A stretch of DNA of 64,000 nucleotides from Candidatus Hydrogenedentes bacterium ADurb.Bin170 (GCA_002070275.1 MWCY01000002.1:75820-139819); one strand, 5' to 3'. Counted from the first letter of the stretch, positions 25,281 through 35,729 are shown. Notes: generated by a model from the sequence alone, not told the origin. Numbers and translations are program-made.

Positions 25281-27431
25281 ATGGCTCATACATTCTGCGC
25301 AACGCTGCGACACCACAAGCATATTCCTGTTCTGATGTTTCTTTTTCTGACAGGTCTGCTGCTGCGTGCCTCCTGGCTTATGGAGATTCAGAGAACTCCT
25401 GATTTCCAAATTCCCCTCCTTTATCAGGTAGACATGGGTTTCATCGACAACAGCGCTCTGGATTATGCACAGGCTCTGCGTGAATTCTTTCACCTGCCCG
25501 ACATAGAGCTGAAATTTGAACGTCAGATTGTGTGGAGGCACCATGCAGGCGATCCCTTGCTGCGACCGCCCGGATACACTTTTTTTCTCTCGCTGTTATA
25601 TTTTCTTTTCGGGGACAATCAGCTTCTGGTACGCATAGTTCAGATGGGTCTTGGCATGGCGGGCGGCTTGCTCGGCTTCCTTGCCGGGAGAAAACTGGCG
25701 GGCGTCCGGGCGGGCGTAATTGCCGCAGGCGCGCTGTGGCTTTACTGGCCTCTTATTCTTTATGAATCTGTGCTGCACGAGCCGGTACTGGTTGTTTTTG
25801 TTTCCCTTCTTTTTTTGAACAGCGCGCTGCAGTGGCTTAAAACAACAGGGCTGAAACAAGCTGCGAAAACCGGATTTTTGTGCGGCATCTTTACTGTTTG
25901 CGCTTCACAAATTATCCTCTTCCTTCCGGTCATGCTTCTCTGGTTCCTGTGGTTCGGCTGCAAACGTTTCAGGAATCTGCGTCGAAGTTTATCGCACGCC
26001 GGCTTGGCGGGACTCTTCTTCTTCCTCCCTCTGCTTCCGGTCTCCTGCCTGAATTATTATGAGTCAGGCATGTTTGTGCTCAACAGCCACGGTCATGGGA
26101 TTACACTTTACATCGGCAACCAGCCCGGTGCTGAGGGGCTTCTGATGCCGGGAAAGCCACTGGCTGAAGAGTTTCTGGGGCTTCAGGATTCAGGCTTAAG
26201 AGCAGATGAGATAGCAGACCTTATTCAGGACTGGACTGCCTGGTCTCATTTTTCTCAAAAGGCGGCAATCCGGACGATACTAAGTGCTCCCGGAGATTTT
26301 ATCAAAAGGTCCTTCCGGCGCACTTTCCTATTCTGGGCTCCATTCGAAATATCCCAGAACGTTCTTGAATATTGTGACCGCCTGTTTTCTTCATCGTTAT
26401 CTAAGATTCCGGGTAATTTTGGAATAGTACTCCCCTGTTTAATGCTCGGTGTATTTTATTTTCTGCTTCTTCTGCTGCGCCGATTCCGGAAAGAGCGCAC
26501 CGCGGAAGACTGGCAAGAGTATAGAACATTCGCAGGATTGTGCCTGATTTGCCTCCTGATTGTGGTCTGGTACCTTCCGATTACTGTGCTGTGGGTCTCT
26601 GCTCATTTTCGAATACCTCTTCTGCCTTCCTTCTTTTTGCTTGCGGCTTTCGGCATGACCAGATTCCTTGCTGACATCAAAGGAGCCCAGTGGCGCCGGG
26701 CCGCATTGAATGGTTTAGGCGCATCTGTTTTTATCCTGCCCGCCTTCCTTTTTCACTGGAATTACGATCAGGATATTCAAACCTGGCTTTACCACCATGT
26801 AAAGGTGTATGAAAACCAGGGCAATTCAGAAGCTGCAGCTGCTCTTGCTTTATTTGCTTCTGAAAAAGCACCCGACCATGCCTTTGTGCAGAAAACAGCC
26901 GGTGATCTTCTTCTTGATTCAGGACGTAAAGAAGAGGCAATGATCCATTACGCAAAAGCACGCAAATGTACGCAGGGCGTTATAGATCAGACAGAATTGC
27001 TGGCGCAAATGGGTATTATTCAGCGGGACTCCGGAAACAACGACGCTGCGGAACTGCTCTTTCAGGAAGTGCTGCAGCACAATCCTGAACATAGCACGGC
27101 ATTGCATTTTCTGGGTAATATTGCCTATGAAAAAGGGGCATATGAAACAGCAGAAACACTGCTGAAAAAAGCGGTGGCGCTGGGGACAACACAGGGAAAC
27201 ACTTTTTTTCTGCTGGGCTTGACACAGCGGGCACAGGGAAAAACCGAAGAGGCGGAACGGGCATTTCGACAGGGACTTTTTTTTGACCCGGACAATCTCT
27301 GGCTGCAGCTTGAACTTGCCGATGTTCTGACTCTCCTCGGTCACAAAGAGGAGGCCTGTGCGTTGTATCAGAAAGTACTTGAAAACAATCCGGGAAATGA
27401 ACGGGCGCAAAATGCACTTTCCGCACCTTAG
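25281..27431 (+). CDS. GT-C-type (PMT/ArnT-like) membrane glycosyltransferase with C-terminal TPR array
   Basis: A 716-residue protein. The first ~490 residues hold about ten transmembrane helices with the family's large first periplasmic loop. LLRPPGYTFFLSLLYFLFGDNQ and LAGVRAGVIAAGALWLYWPLILYESVLHEP are the regions typical of dolichyl/polyprenyl-phosphate-sugar-using GT-C enzymes of the PMT/GT83 type. Residues 520-710 are four to five TPR units (for example IIQRDSGNNDAAELLFQEVLQH and FLGNIAYEKGAYETAETLLKKA). It is oriented away from menF and begins the surface-glycan segment. The donor and acceptor are unknown. Confidence 0.78.
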   Translation: MAHTFCATLRHHKHIPVLMFLFLTGLLLRASWLMEIQRTPDFQIPLLYQVDMGFIDNSALDYAQALREFFHLPDIELKFERQIVWRHHAGDPLLRPPGYTFFLSLLYFLFGDNQLLVRIVQMGLGMAGGLLGFLAGRKLAGVRAGVIAAGALWLYWPLILYESVLHEPVLVVFVSLLFLNSALQWLKTTGLKQAAKTGFLCGIFTVCASQIILFLPVMLLWFLWFGCKRFRNLRRSLSHAGLAGLFFFLPLLPVSCLNYYESGMFVLNSHGHGITLYIGNQPGAEGLLMPGKPLAEEFLGLQDSGLRADEIADLIQDWTAWSHFSQKAAIRTILSAPGDFIKRSFRRTFLFWAPFEISQNVLEYCDRLFSSSLSKIPGNFGIVLPCLMLGVFYFLLLLLRRFRKERTAEDWQEYRTFAGLCLICLLIVVWYLPITVLWVSAHFRIPLLPSFFLLAAFGMTRFLADIKGAQWRRAALNGLGASVFILPAFLFHWNYDQDIQTWLYHHVKVYENQGNSEAAAALALFASEKAPDHAFVQKTAGDLLLDSGRKEEAMIHYAKARKCTQGVIDQTELLAQMGIIQRDSGNNDAAELLFQEVLQHNPEHSTALHFLGNIAYEKGAYETAETLLKKAVALGTTQGNTFFLLGLTQRAQGKTEEAERAFRQGLFFDPDNLWLQLELADVLTLLGHKEEACALYQKVLENNPGNERAQNALSAP

Positions 27432-27750
27432 TGCGAAGATCAGAAAAAATAACATCGGGGTGGATCATGAATCAGAAGATAAAAACCTCGACCACAGACA
27501 ATTCTTTCTGTTTTTTATGCGCTGAGTACTATTGTGCTAGAATCGCTTGTTAGATTCCGTTCTCAACACGCAACGTAGCGAAGAAGTTTATCGTCCGATC
27601 TTAAATTTGAAGAAGCCCTCTCCTGTCTTCCGACGGCTGCGGGCATTCCCTTTGTGTTTTTCCAAACCGCATTGTGAAATAATTACTTGCCGCCAAATCG
27701 TTTATTTGAAGAAACATGCGTCTGATCTGCCCCCACATGGAAAGACTTTT
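27432..27750. other. intergenic region, no gene recognised
   Basis: 319 bp upstream of the radical-SAM gene. The frame of the radical-SAM ORF continues back to 27547 but has no ribosome site or plausible protein composition there. A TAGAAT at 27538-27543 could be a -10 element; its -35 partner is not clear. A tiny ORF at 27467-27553 is discussed among the rejected items. No RNA gene or terminator seen. Confidence 0.4.
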
Positions 27751-29202
27751 ATGCGTATCCTTTTCGTGCTGAACATTCCCTATGCCATAGAACCCCATGG
27801 GGTCATGCTGCTCTCGTCCATCTGCAAAAACGCAGGTCATGAAGTGCAGCTCATACTGCTTAAAAAAGACAGTTTGATAAAACGGGTTCAGGAATTTAAC
27901 CCTCATGTAGTTGCCTACAGCGTTATCGGCAGTGAAATTGATATTTTCGCAGCCGCCGATGAAAAACTCCGCCGTTACTGTGAGGAAAGCGGCACCCGGA
28001 TATTTCGGATCATGGGAGGCCCGCACCCCACCTTTTCACCTGGGATACTGGATCAGATGTCACTCGATGCCATCTGTCAGGGCGATGGCGAAAAAGCGCT
28101 GCCTGCTTTACTGGAATGTCTTGAAAAGAACGAGCCGCTTGATGACATACCGAATATAGCGCTTACCAGTGCCGGAGCCAGGCTGAGAGAAAAACTGAGC
28201 AGCGAGGAACTGGACGCCCAGCCCTTTGCTGACCGTGACTTGTATTATGCGGCAGTACCCTATATCCCCAGAACAGGACTCAGGTCCTTTGTTGCATCCA
28301 GAGGCTGTCCTTTTCACTGCACTTTCTGTTATAACCACGTCTACAACAAAATGTTTGAAGGCTGCGGACCGATCCTGCGGCGGCGTTCCGTCAACAGCCT
28401 TCTCACTGAAATAGAACAGGTTATTGCCCAGTACCCGCCGGTGCGGTTTATTCGCTTTTTTGATGATACTTTTTCCCTGACCGTTGATGACTGGCTGCGG
28501 GAATTTGCCGAAGAATATCCCAAACGAATCGGTATCCCCTTCTACTGTCTCATGCGGCCGAACACCTTTTCTGAAGAAGCGGCTGTGCTTCTGAAAAAAG
28601 CTGGATGCTATTCCCTTTCCATGGCAGTGGAAGCCGGTTCCGAGCCCATACGCAATACCATTCTGAAACGCGGTCTTTCCGATAAAGATATGCGGACCGC
28701 TTTTGAAAGAGCACGCAGGCTGGGCATTAACACCTATGGGAATACCATGGTCGCCGTGCCGGGCACAACGATTGAAGATGATTTTCACTCCATGGAATTC
28801 ACGCGCAGCCTGAAGCTGACCGTGCCCACCTTTTCGGTCTGCAGTCCCTCAAGAGGCACCGAACTCGCCGACTTTGCCATGGAACAGGGACTCATGCCTG
28901 CCGATGCGGATATGATTACCCGCTTTTCCGCTGAAAGCCCCCTCAACTCCTATACGGAAAAGGAAAAGAAGATACAGGCACGCATCGCCTGTCTGGGCAC
29001 TCTGTACTGTACAGTACCCGGTTTTCTGAAACCGCTGGTAAAACTGATGATTACAAGCCCCTTCCCCATCGGGCTTGCCCGCAAAATTGGCTTCTCCTTC
29101 GCCATTTTCCGGATCGCAACCCGCCTGTTCCCCCATGCCATCCCCAAAAACCCGATCACGATCGTACGCGTTGCCATAGACGGCATCCGCTATTTCTGGT
29201 AA
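27751..29202 (+). CDS. cobalamin-binding radical SAM enzyme
   Basis: A 483-residue protein. The ATG at 27751 follows GGAAAG at good spacing and begins RILFVLNIPYAIEPHG, the start of a B12-binding domain (about residues 1-140, including VAYSVIGSEIDIFAAA and IMGGPHPTFSP). The radical-SAM Cys motif is CPFHCTFC (Cys186, Cys190, Cys193), preceded by FVASRG. Later blocks MAVEAGSEPIRNTILKRG and NTMVAVPGTTIEDD are typical of the B12-dependent class B group, which includes methyltransferases, BchE-like cyclases and hopanoid-modifying enzymes. The substrate is unknown; the neighbourhood of glycosyltransferase genes suggests a lipid or glycan modification. The C-terminus carries a hydrophobic segment. 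Confidence 0.85.
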   Translation: MRILFVLNIPYAIEPHGVMLLSSICKNAGHEVQLILLKKDSLIKRVQEFNPHVVAYSVIGSEIDIFAAADEKLRRYCEESGTRIFRIMGGPHPTFSPGILDQMSLDAICQGDGEKALPALLECLEKNEPLDDIPNIALTSAGARLREKLSSEELDAQPFADRDLYYAAVPYIPRTGLRSFVASRGCPFHCTFCYNHVYNKMFEGCGPILRRRSVNSLLTEIEQVIAQYPPVRFIRFFDDTFSLTVDDWLREFAEEYPKRIGIPFYCLMRPNTFSEEAAVLLKKAGCYSLSMAVEAGSEPIRNTILKRGLSDKDMRTAFERARRLGINTYGNTMVAVPGTTIEDDFHSMEFTRSLKLTVPTFSVCSPSRGTELADFAMEQGLMPADADMITRFSAESPLNSYTEKEKKIQARIACLGTLYCTVPGFLKPLVKLMITSPFPIGLARKIGFSFAIFRIATRLFPHAIPKNPITIVRVAIDGIRYFW

Positions 29203-29220
29203 ACACGTGAAGAAAACAGG

Positions 29221-31503
29221 CTAGTTTAAATAGACAGGGCAGCTTTGCCATTTTTTAAAATAGCGCATCCCTTCCCGGCTCTCGGGTACCTGCAGGAAAG
29301 GTAGATACGTCAGCCTGTCATCCGGATCAACCCTGTAAAGACCTGCAAAAGAGTCTTTAAACCGTTTATCAAAAGAGAGCCCCAGATACTTCCCGCTTTT
29401 CCACAGATCCTGATCCTTAAAGGGCTTGGAGGGATCTATCTTCTCACGCCAGAAATCCACTTTGATTTCGTGAAGGTATTGCTCCAGCAGCCCGGGCGAA
29501 TGAACAGTTCCGATTTCATAAACGGGATAAAAAAGTGTGACAGTGCCCCTGCCTGCATCCGATACCCCACGGATCAGCACTGTCTGAGTGGAATCATGAA
29601 TAAACCTGTTGTGATCATATTCAATAGTAACGGGAATGTCTGCTCCATCCGTATAAAAAACGGCAGCCAGGTATTCCCAGGAGGCTTCTCCGGGAGCATG
29701 GAAGTCTTCATCGGGGAGACCGGGTAACGGTTCTGACGGTCGCACAAGCATGCTGCTTTCATTTCCCTGAACATCTTCTGCTGTAACAGGAACCGGATAC
29801 CGCTTCAGACTTTCTGCAATATCCAGCAAAGAATGCACCTGCTGTTTCTGCCAGAGACGCAGCGGTACCAGAGGCACTACTACGGCAAGACATAGGGTCA
29901 GGCTGAACAGCAGTATTTTTTTCAACATTTCACCGCTGCCAAATATACAGCGGGCTTCAGAACATGGGAAATGATTATGAATCTGATCCGGATGCTGCTT
30001 TTTCCGGAGTGCCTGCCAGCCCGATACAGCACAATTATGTACCCACTCGAGGCCTGCCAGCAAAACAAGAAACGGCACAAAAGACAAATACGCCATATGA
30101 CGTGTATCAAAACACACGCTGACATAGCCTGTGCACCATAAAATCAAAAAGGCGAGTCCGTAGGCTATTTTCAAATTCCGCGCGCTCAGCACAAGTAAAG
30201 AAAGAAGAACCAGACACAATCCTCCATATCGAATGACATGTGCTGCCAGAGTGTGCCCGGTAAATATTTTCTGAATCAGCAATGGAAAAGAAGCACGAAC
30301 CTGCTTCGTCATCATACAGACTTCCAGGGGCATGGAATAAAAGGCACTTGTGGAAACCCAGGCGCGGTAAACAATATCGGCGGGAAAATGTTTTAAATAA
30401 TCTAAAAACAGAATCTGCCCATATTCGCCATATTTTGCACTGGTGTAGTACAAGTTGGGATCAATCATTCGTGGAGCATCTTTTTCGCGCTGCTCCTGCC
30501 TGTATTCCGCCGTATAAACATTTGCCATGGAGGAGGTATCTCCCCGACGCCTCGCCAGTACATTTGCCTGTGCATACAGCCCGGCATCTGTCCAGAAGAG
30601 GGCATCATAAGAGGCACATCCGAAAGACATCTTTTCTTCTATATCAGGGGACACTCCCGTAAAAAAACTATGCGTGAATGCCTGGTTTCCTTCAAGAGCC
30701 GCTCCATATCGGGCAGGCGCAGAAAGCAGATAAAAAGGCACAACAAATAACAAGCCTGCGGCTAATCGCCAGAAAAAACTGTGATTACTTTTGAACTTCG
30801 TGCCGACCAGAAAAAGAAGAGCCAGGGGCGGAACAATCATTGCTACATCCTGACGGATTCCCATCGCCATTCCCAGCACAATCCCTAGGCCTAAAGAAAA
30901 AAACAGGTACTTTCGGAGGCCTGCCGGTTTTAAAAACAAAAACAATGCCATCCATAAAGCCAGCAGCACAAAGGGTGTCTTTGCAAAATCCCTGAGGTTA
31001 TTGCTTGTATATAAAAAAACAGGCGATGACACGACCAGAAACACTCCTGCCAGACTGTAGCCACGGCGCAGTCCCAGACGAAAAATACCGAACAGGGCAA
31101 CACCGGCAAGAGCACTTAAAAAGGCGGAGCACAAAAGCATGGAGTGCACTGATATGCCGAAGAACCGCCAGAACCAGCCAACAAGGTACAAAGTGTAGAG
31201 GTGCGTCAGTTCAAAGGGGCTGGATACAGGAAGGGCTCTTGTCTCTGACGGTATATTTTGAATATCAAAATGATCAGTGTTCCTAAGCAGGAAATCTTCC
31301 AGACCGGGGATGTCACTCGCATCAGCCGTTCCAAGTCCATGTCCTGCCGCAAAAAAAACAGAGGGAAAAAAAAGATTCATCGCCATCGGGGCCGCATGAT
31401 CAAGCGGGTCTTCCAGAGAAACTCCATAAACATAGCAGATGAAAAAAGAAAGAATGCATGCAACCAGTACCAAAAGTGCTTCAAAGCAATACTTCTTTTT
31501 CAA
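29221..31503 (-). CDS. GT-C-like polytopic membrane protein A with C-terminal periplasmic domain
   Basis: A 760-residue protein read from a TTG start (the only start matching the N-terminus of its paralog). About 12 helices occupy residues 5-560; FFPSVFFAAGHGLGTADA and SPFELTHLYTLYLVGWFWRFFG lie in the first long loop and helix. After the last helix (about 535-555) comes a soluble domain of about 200 residues. It contains EASWEYLAAVFYTDGADIPVT and TVTLFYPVYEIG, which recur in the neighbour at 31562. The topology and position suggest a GT-C-type glycosyl transferase of the PMT class, but no catalytic DE/DD motif could be confirmed. Stop lies 18 bp from the convergent radical-SAM gene. Confidence 0.6.
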   Translation of the reverse strand: MKKKYCFEALLVLVACILSFFICYVYGVSLEDPLDHAAPMAMNLFFPSVFFAAGHGLGTADASDIPGLEDFLLRNTDHFDIQNIPSETRALPVSSPFELTHLYTLYLVGWFWRFFGISVHSMLLCSAFLSALAGVALFGIFRLGLRRGYSLAGVFLVVSSPVFLYTSNNLRDFAKTPFVLLALWMALFLFLKPAGLRKYLFFSLGLGIVLGMAMGIRQDVAMIVPPLALLFLVGTKFKSNHSFFWRLAAGLLFVVPFYLLSAPARYGAALEGNQAFTHSFFTGVSPDIEEKMSFGCASYDALFWTDAGLYAQANVLARRRGDTSSMANVYTAEYRQEQREKDAPRMIDPNLYYTSAKYGEYGQILFLDYLKHFPADIVYRAWVSTSAFYSMPLEVCMMTKQVRASFPLLIQKIFTGHTLAAHVIRYGGLCLVLLSLLVLSARNLKIAYGLAFLILWCTGYVSVCFDTRHMAYLSFVPFLVLLAGLEWVHNCAVSGWQALRKKQHPDQIHNHFPCSEARCIFGSGEMLKKILLFSLTLCLAVVVPLVPLRLWQKQQVHSLLDIAESLKRYPVPVTAEDVQGNESSMLVRPSEPLPGLPDEDFHAPGEASWEYLAAVFYTDGADIPVTIEYDHNRFIHDSTQTVLIRGVSDAGRGTVTLFYPVYEIGTVHSPGLLEQYLHEIKVDFWREKIDPSKPFKDQDLWKSGKYLGLSFDKRFKDSFAGLYRVDPDDRLTYLPFLQVPESREGMRYFKKWQSCPVYLN

Positions 31504-31561
31504 CGTTTGACGCTTTCATCCGGAATAAATTTGCAGCAGTTCACTATCGGCCTCTGTTTTT

Positions 31562-33820
31562 CTAAGTACTTTTTAAGGTTTTCAGCCATCGACTGAAAGT
31601 TTTTTTCAAAGAGCCTGTTTTATAACAGCGGAGGTAGCGGCTATCCTCGGGAAGCTGAAAAATGGGAAGCCAGCAAAAGCCTTCGTCAGGCGACACAATA
31701 TACATTTTTCGGATATGCTGCCGGTACTCTTCCGGTACGGCTATGCCTTCAAATTTACCGCGACGCCACCATTGCTGCTCCTCGATCGGAACATCAGAGT
31801 CCACTATGTCTTTCACATGGGGATATATATCCAGAATTTCGCTCGGCATCAACGTTCCGCCGTAATTCATATCCACTTCGTAAACAGGAAAGAAAAAGAG
31901 GAGCGAGCCTTTTTTACCGTCCGGAATTCCGAAAAGAGTTACTGTTTGTGAAAAATCATACATGATCTGACGCGAGTTATAGCGAATAGTCAGAGGAATG
32001 TCTTTCCCGCACGTATCCACTTCCACCGCAACATACTGCCAGGCGGTCTCCCCGGCGGGCAATGATGATGCGTTTACAAGACCGGGAAGCGTTTCTTTAG
32101 GAGAAACGAGGCACGCCCCCCCGCTCAGCGATGAAACCGTTTCCACTTCCTGCAGGGAAGCCCCCGCGAGTTCTCTTGCAATACTGCTTATGGCATGCAC
32201 CTGCCAACTTCTGAGCGCAAGAACAGGAGCAATAACAGCCAACAGGATGAACGATGTGAAAATCAGAGGACGTTTCAGTGCTGCCACGCCCTCTTTAAAT
32301 AAAACCCTGAAATGTTTTTCTTTAATTTTTAAATCAAACAGCTTCGCACACTGCACAATTCTGCTGGTTGCCAGAAAAAGTATAAGAATAGGGACAAATG
32401 AAAGAAAGTAATAATTTCTAAACTCATATTGAAGGCTGGGATATCCGAAAAACCAGGCAAGCATGGCAAACCAGAAAAAGGCCTGTTTATAACTTATAAC
32501 ACTGCAACACAAAAGCAAAAATAACGAGCAGATCATGCCACTCTTACATAGAATCAGACTGAATATGTAATGGAATTTTACAATTTTCTGAAGCCATTCG
32601 GGAAAGTTTTTTATTTCCAGACTGGACAGTACCTGATAGGGCATTCCGGGCAGATAAAAAACACTGTACCAGGCTCGGGCCACAAGATCCGCAGGAGTAC
32701 TGCCGATTACTTGCCGCATCAACGCAAATGTTTGTTCGCGATAATGTTCTCCGTTAAAAAATAGAGAAGGATCCCATAGAAGCGGGGCATTTTTATCCCC
32801 TTGGGCACGCGCGTATTCTGACGACTTCTCATTCACCATGGATTCACGGTCGCCACGACACTTCGCAAAAGCACTGACCATGGCATAAACAGCGGCATCA
32901 GAAGAAGGAAGGCTTTCATAACCTGCTTCTCCGAAAGGTATAGTCTGCTCAATATCCGGGGCAATGCCGACAAAATACGTGTGTGCATGGGCACTATCCA
33001 TCGTTTGCCTCAGAGGGATCAAACAAAGACTAAGCGAAAGTAAAAACACACTTAAAGCAGCAAGACGTATTTTAACGGAAAAGCCCGATATTGCATTAGG
33101 GAAAAAATACAGCGCCACCAGAAGAGGCGGACAATAAAGCGGTATTTCTCCTCTGAAGCCCTGACCGATGCCAATAAAAGCGCCTGACATAAAGGCAACA
33201 AAAAAATAAGATCTGCGCGTTTTGCATTTTCGTGCGACGAAAACAATCCCCCATAAAATCCACAACATGAAAGGCACACTACCCTGCTCACGCAACCCAA
33301 TCAGCGGATGAAAATGAAAAGGCAAGGTCAAAAACAAAACAGCGCCCGCAAAAGACGGGAAAGGCTTGAAAAAACACAAAAATATTGCATACACAGCCAC
33401 TACGCCGGCGATATACCACAACATCGTAAAGAAAGCCAGTGCGTTCTGTGATATTCCGAAGAGACGCCAGATCCAGCCAACGGCATAGAGATAGTAAAGA
33501 TGGCGCAATTCCAACTCGGTTGTCAGAGGTTGAACGACTGTGTCAGCGGGAATATTCTTCCCATCAAAATACTCTTTTTCTTTCAGAATAAAAGGCTTCA
33601 GACCGGGAATATCGTCTATATCAGCCGTTCCCATTCCCATGCCCGCAGCAAAAAAAACTGCCGGGACTAATAGATTTGTCTGGAGAAATACCGGGTGCTC
33701 CTGCGGGATTCTATAGAGAAAAACGAAAGAAAAAGAAAAAGCCAAAACGAGAAGGCTAGACAACCAAAACAATTCCAGCACTTTTTTTGAGCCACGCTTC
33801 TGCTCGTTAAGCAATCCCAT
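31562..33820 (-). CDS. GT-C-like polytopic membrane protein B (paralog of A)
   Basis: A 752-residue protein; ATG at 33820 (MGLLNEQKR) with AGGAT upstream was preferred over a GTG at 33850. It is colinear with the 29221 protein over its whole length: VPAVFFAAGMGMGTADIDDIPGL, ELELRHLYYLYAVGWIWRLFG, GIAPDIEQTIPFGEAGYESL, and the C-terminal GETAWQYVAVEVDTCGKDIPL and FFFPVYEVDMN all have counterparts. Tandem duplication followed by divergence is the likely origin. It probably transfers a sugar from a lipid carrier at the outer face of the inner membrane; the donor is unknown. Transcribed divergently from the carbamoyltransferase gene. Confidence 0.6.
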   Translation of the reverse strand: MGLLNEQKRGSKKVLELFWLSSLLVLAFSFSFVFLYRIPQEHPVFLQTNLLVPAVFFAAGMGMGTADIDDIPGLKPFILKEKEYFDGKNIPADTVVQPLTTELELRHLYYLYAVGWIWRLFGISQNALAFFTMLWYIAGVVAVYAIFLCFFKPFPSFAGAVLFLTLPFHFHPLIGLREQGSVPFMLWILWGIVFVARKCKTRRSYFFVAFMSGAFIGIGQGFRGEIPLYCPPLLVALYFFPNAISGFSVKIRLAALSVFLLSLSLCLIPLRQTMDSAHAHTYFVGIAPDIEQTIPFGEAGYESLPSSDAAVYAMVSAFAKCRGDRESMVNEKSSEYARAQGDKNAPLLWDPSLFFNGEHYREQTFALMRQVIGSTPADLVARAWYSVFYLPGMPYQVLSSLEIKNFPEWLQKIVKFHYIFSLILCKSGMICSLFLLLCCSVISYKQAFFWFAMLAWFFGYPSLQYEFRNYYFLSFVPILILFLATSRIVQCAKLFDLKIKEKHFRVLFKEGVAALKRPLIFTSFILLAVIAPVLALRSWQVHAISSIARELAGASLQEVETVSSLSGGACLVSPKETLPGLVNASSLPAGETAWQYVAVEVDTCGKDIPLTIRYNSRQIMYDFSQTVTLFGIPDGKKGSLLFFFPVYEVDMNYGGTLMPSEILDIYPHVKDIVDSDVPIEEQQWWRRGKFEGIAVPEEYRQHIRKMYIVSPDEGFCWLPIFQLPEDSRYLRCYKTGSLKKTFSRWLKTLKST

Positions 33821-34016
33821 AAATAAATCCTGATAGGACCGAGGGGACACCTGAAGAATGTATCTGTTGTTCCCTTCGGACGGCGGTCAAGGCAGTAAAG
33901 GAGCACTTCTAAATGGTATACTATAAATACTTTATAAATCTACCGCCATGCTTTTAAATGGTGCCATACAGGCACAATCAATTTATAGGCAAAGCCTCAC
34001 CATCCAGGAAGCCCAC

Positions 34017-35729
34017 ATGCTGTATCTTGGCATCAGTGAAGACATGTACGATTCCGGTGTAACGCTTATGGAGGATAACACCATTTTGTTCGCCTCCAAC
34101 GAAGAGCGGTATACGCGCCGGAAAAATGAAGGAGGCTTCCCTCATCAGGCCCTTGCGGCACTGCTGAAGGAAACCGGAATTAATCCTGCAGATTTAGATC
34201 GCATTTGCGTTTGCGGTCATATGACCCCTCCTCTGCCCGTTCGTTTTTTTCCTTTTTTGCAAAAAGCAGTCTATTCCGTTTATCGGTCCAAAAAAGACGG
34301 TCTTTCCAAGCGGCTTCTGGATTTTGTTCTTTTCCATACCCCTATTTCACACACCAAGGGCGATTCTCCTGCCCGCAAACTTACACGCCCGCTTCTTGCC
34401 CCTGTTGTACGCCGCAAACTGCCGAAAGCACTTCGAGCCCTGCCCATCGGATTTACAGAGCACCATACAGCACATGCCGCTGCGGCGTGGTTCGCATCCG
34501 GATTTGATACCTGTCTATGCATCACTGCGGACGGCATGGGCGATGCATTGTCCATGACTGTTTCAAAAGCCGACAGGGAAGGCGGCGTTCAACGGCTCTG
34601 GAGCGCGCCAGCTGAAAGTTCTTTCGGGCTTTTTTTCGAAATGCTGTCTCAGGCCTTCGGATTTACACCCTGCCGGGATGAAGGAAAAATAACAGGCCTC
34701 GCCGCTCATGGCGACCCGGGAAAAATCGATATTCCGTCTCCCTTTTCTCTGGAAGAGGGTCAGCTGATCTACACCGGCCCCCGGGGTTTGGCCGGTGTTA
34801 AATGGATTCGTAAAAAACTCCTGACCCGGTATGACCGCAACGATATCAGCGCCTGGGCACAGCACCTCCTGGAACACTTTGTTCTCGAAATCGCGGCACA
34901 GTGGATTGAGCAGACGGGATTACGAAAAGTCGCTGTATCGGGCGGCATTTTCGCAAATGTTAAGCTGAACCAGAGATTACACGAGCTGAGCCAGGTAGAA
35001 GAATTTTTTGTACTGCCCAACATGGGAGATGGCGGCCTGTCTTTGGGTGCTATCTGCGAAGAGGCAGGACTTTCCCCGGAAAAAATTCAACATGTTTTTC
35101 TGGGGGACTCTTTTGATGACGACGCGACGGAAAAAGCGTTGGGAGAAGCCGGGCTCCCCTATACAAAAGTTGAAGACCCCGAAGAAACAATAGCGGAACT
35201 TCTGGCGGATAACAAGATAGTTGCCCGTTTTCATGGCGCCATGGAATGGGGACCCCGTGCGCTCGGCAACCGCTCCATTCTTGCCCGGGCAGTTGATCCG
35301 GAAATCACTTCACGCCTCAACACCATGCTGTCCAGAAGTGACTTTATGCCTTTCGCCCCTGCACTGCTTCTGGAAGATGCTGCGTTATACTGCACACATA
35401 CGGAAAAAGCACAGCATGCGGCAGAGTTTATGACTGTCTGCTTCCGATGTACCGAAAAAATGGCCAGAGAGCACGCTCCCGTTGTTCATGTGGACGGAAC
35501 CGCCCGTGCACAGTTTGTCTCACAGGACAGCAATCCGTCATTCCATCGAATTCTTCACTCCTTAAAAGAAAAAACAGGGAGCAGTGTAGTACTGAATACC
35601 AGTTTCAACTACCATGAAGAACCTATCACACGAACGCCACAACATGCCATAGGAGCCTTTCTGCGCGCCGGACTGGATGCACTGATGCTTGGCACTTTTC
35701 TGGTTACGAACAACAATGAGAAAGAATAA
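34017..35729 (+). CDS. NodU/CmcH-family O-carbamoyltransferase
   Basis: A 570-residue enzyme transferring a carbamoyl group from carbamoyl phosphate (through carbamoyl-AMP) to a hydroxyl. The ATG at 34017 has AGGAAG upstream. The N-terminal Kae1-like domain begins LYLGISEDMYDSGVTLMEDN and contains the metal-binding TEHHTAHAAAAWFASGF. AVSGGIFANVKLNQRL is the ASKHA nucleotide region. The C-terminal YrdC-like domain has FHGAMEWGPRALGNRSILA and VVLNTSFNYHEEPI. NodU acts on Nod factors and CmcH on cephamycin; in this context a surface polysaccharide or glycolipid is the more likely acceptor. Confidence 0.93.
   Translation: MLYLGISEDMYDSGVTLMEDNTILFASNEERYTRRKNEGGFPHQALAALLKETGINPADLDRICVCGHMTPPLPVRFFPFLQKAVYSVYRSKKDGLSKRLLDFVLFHTPISHTKGDSPARKLTRPLLAPVVRRKLPKALRALPIGFTEHHTAHAAAAWFASGFDTCLCITADGMGDALSMTVSKADREGGVQRLWSAPAESSFGLFFEMLSQAFGFTPCRDEGKITGLAAHGDPGKIDIPSPFSLEEGQLIYTGPRGLAGVKWIRKKLLTRYDRNDISAWAQHLLEHFVLEIAAQWIEQTGLRKVAVSGGIFANVKLNQRLHELSQVEEFFVLPNMGDGGLSLGAICEEAGLSPEKIQHVFLGDSFDDDATEKALGEAGLPYTKVEDPEETIAELLADNKIVARFHGAMEWGPRALGNRSILARAVDPEITSRLNTMLSRSDFMPFAPALLLEDAALYCTHTEKAQHAAEFMTVCFRCTEKMAREHAPVVHVDGTARAQFVSQDSNPSFHRILHSLKEKTGSSVVLNTSFNYHEEPITRTPQHAIGAFLRAGLDALMLGTFLVTNNNEKE

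Noticed and set aside
27467-27553. 28-residue ORF in the 27432-27750 gap
   Set aside because: A weak GGGGTGG precedes the ATG, but the translation is short, without a hydrophobic segment or known motif; not enough to call a gene.
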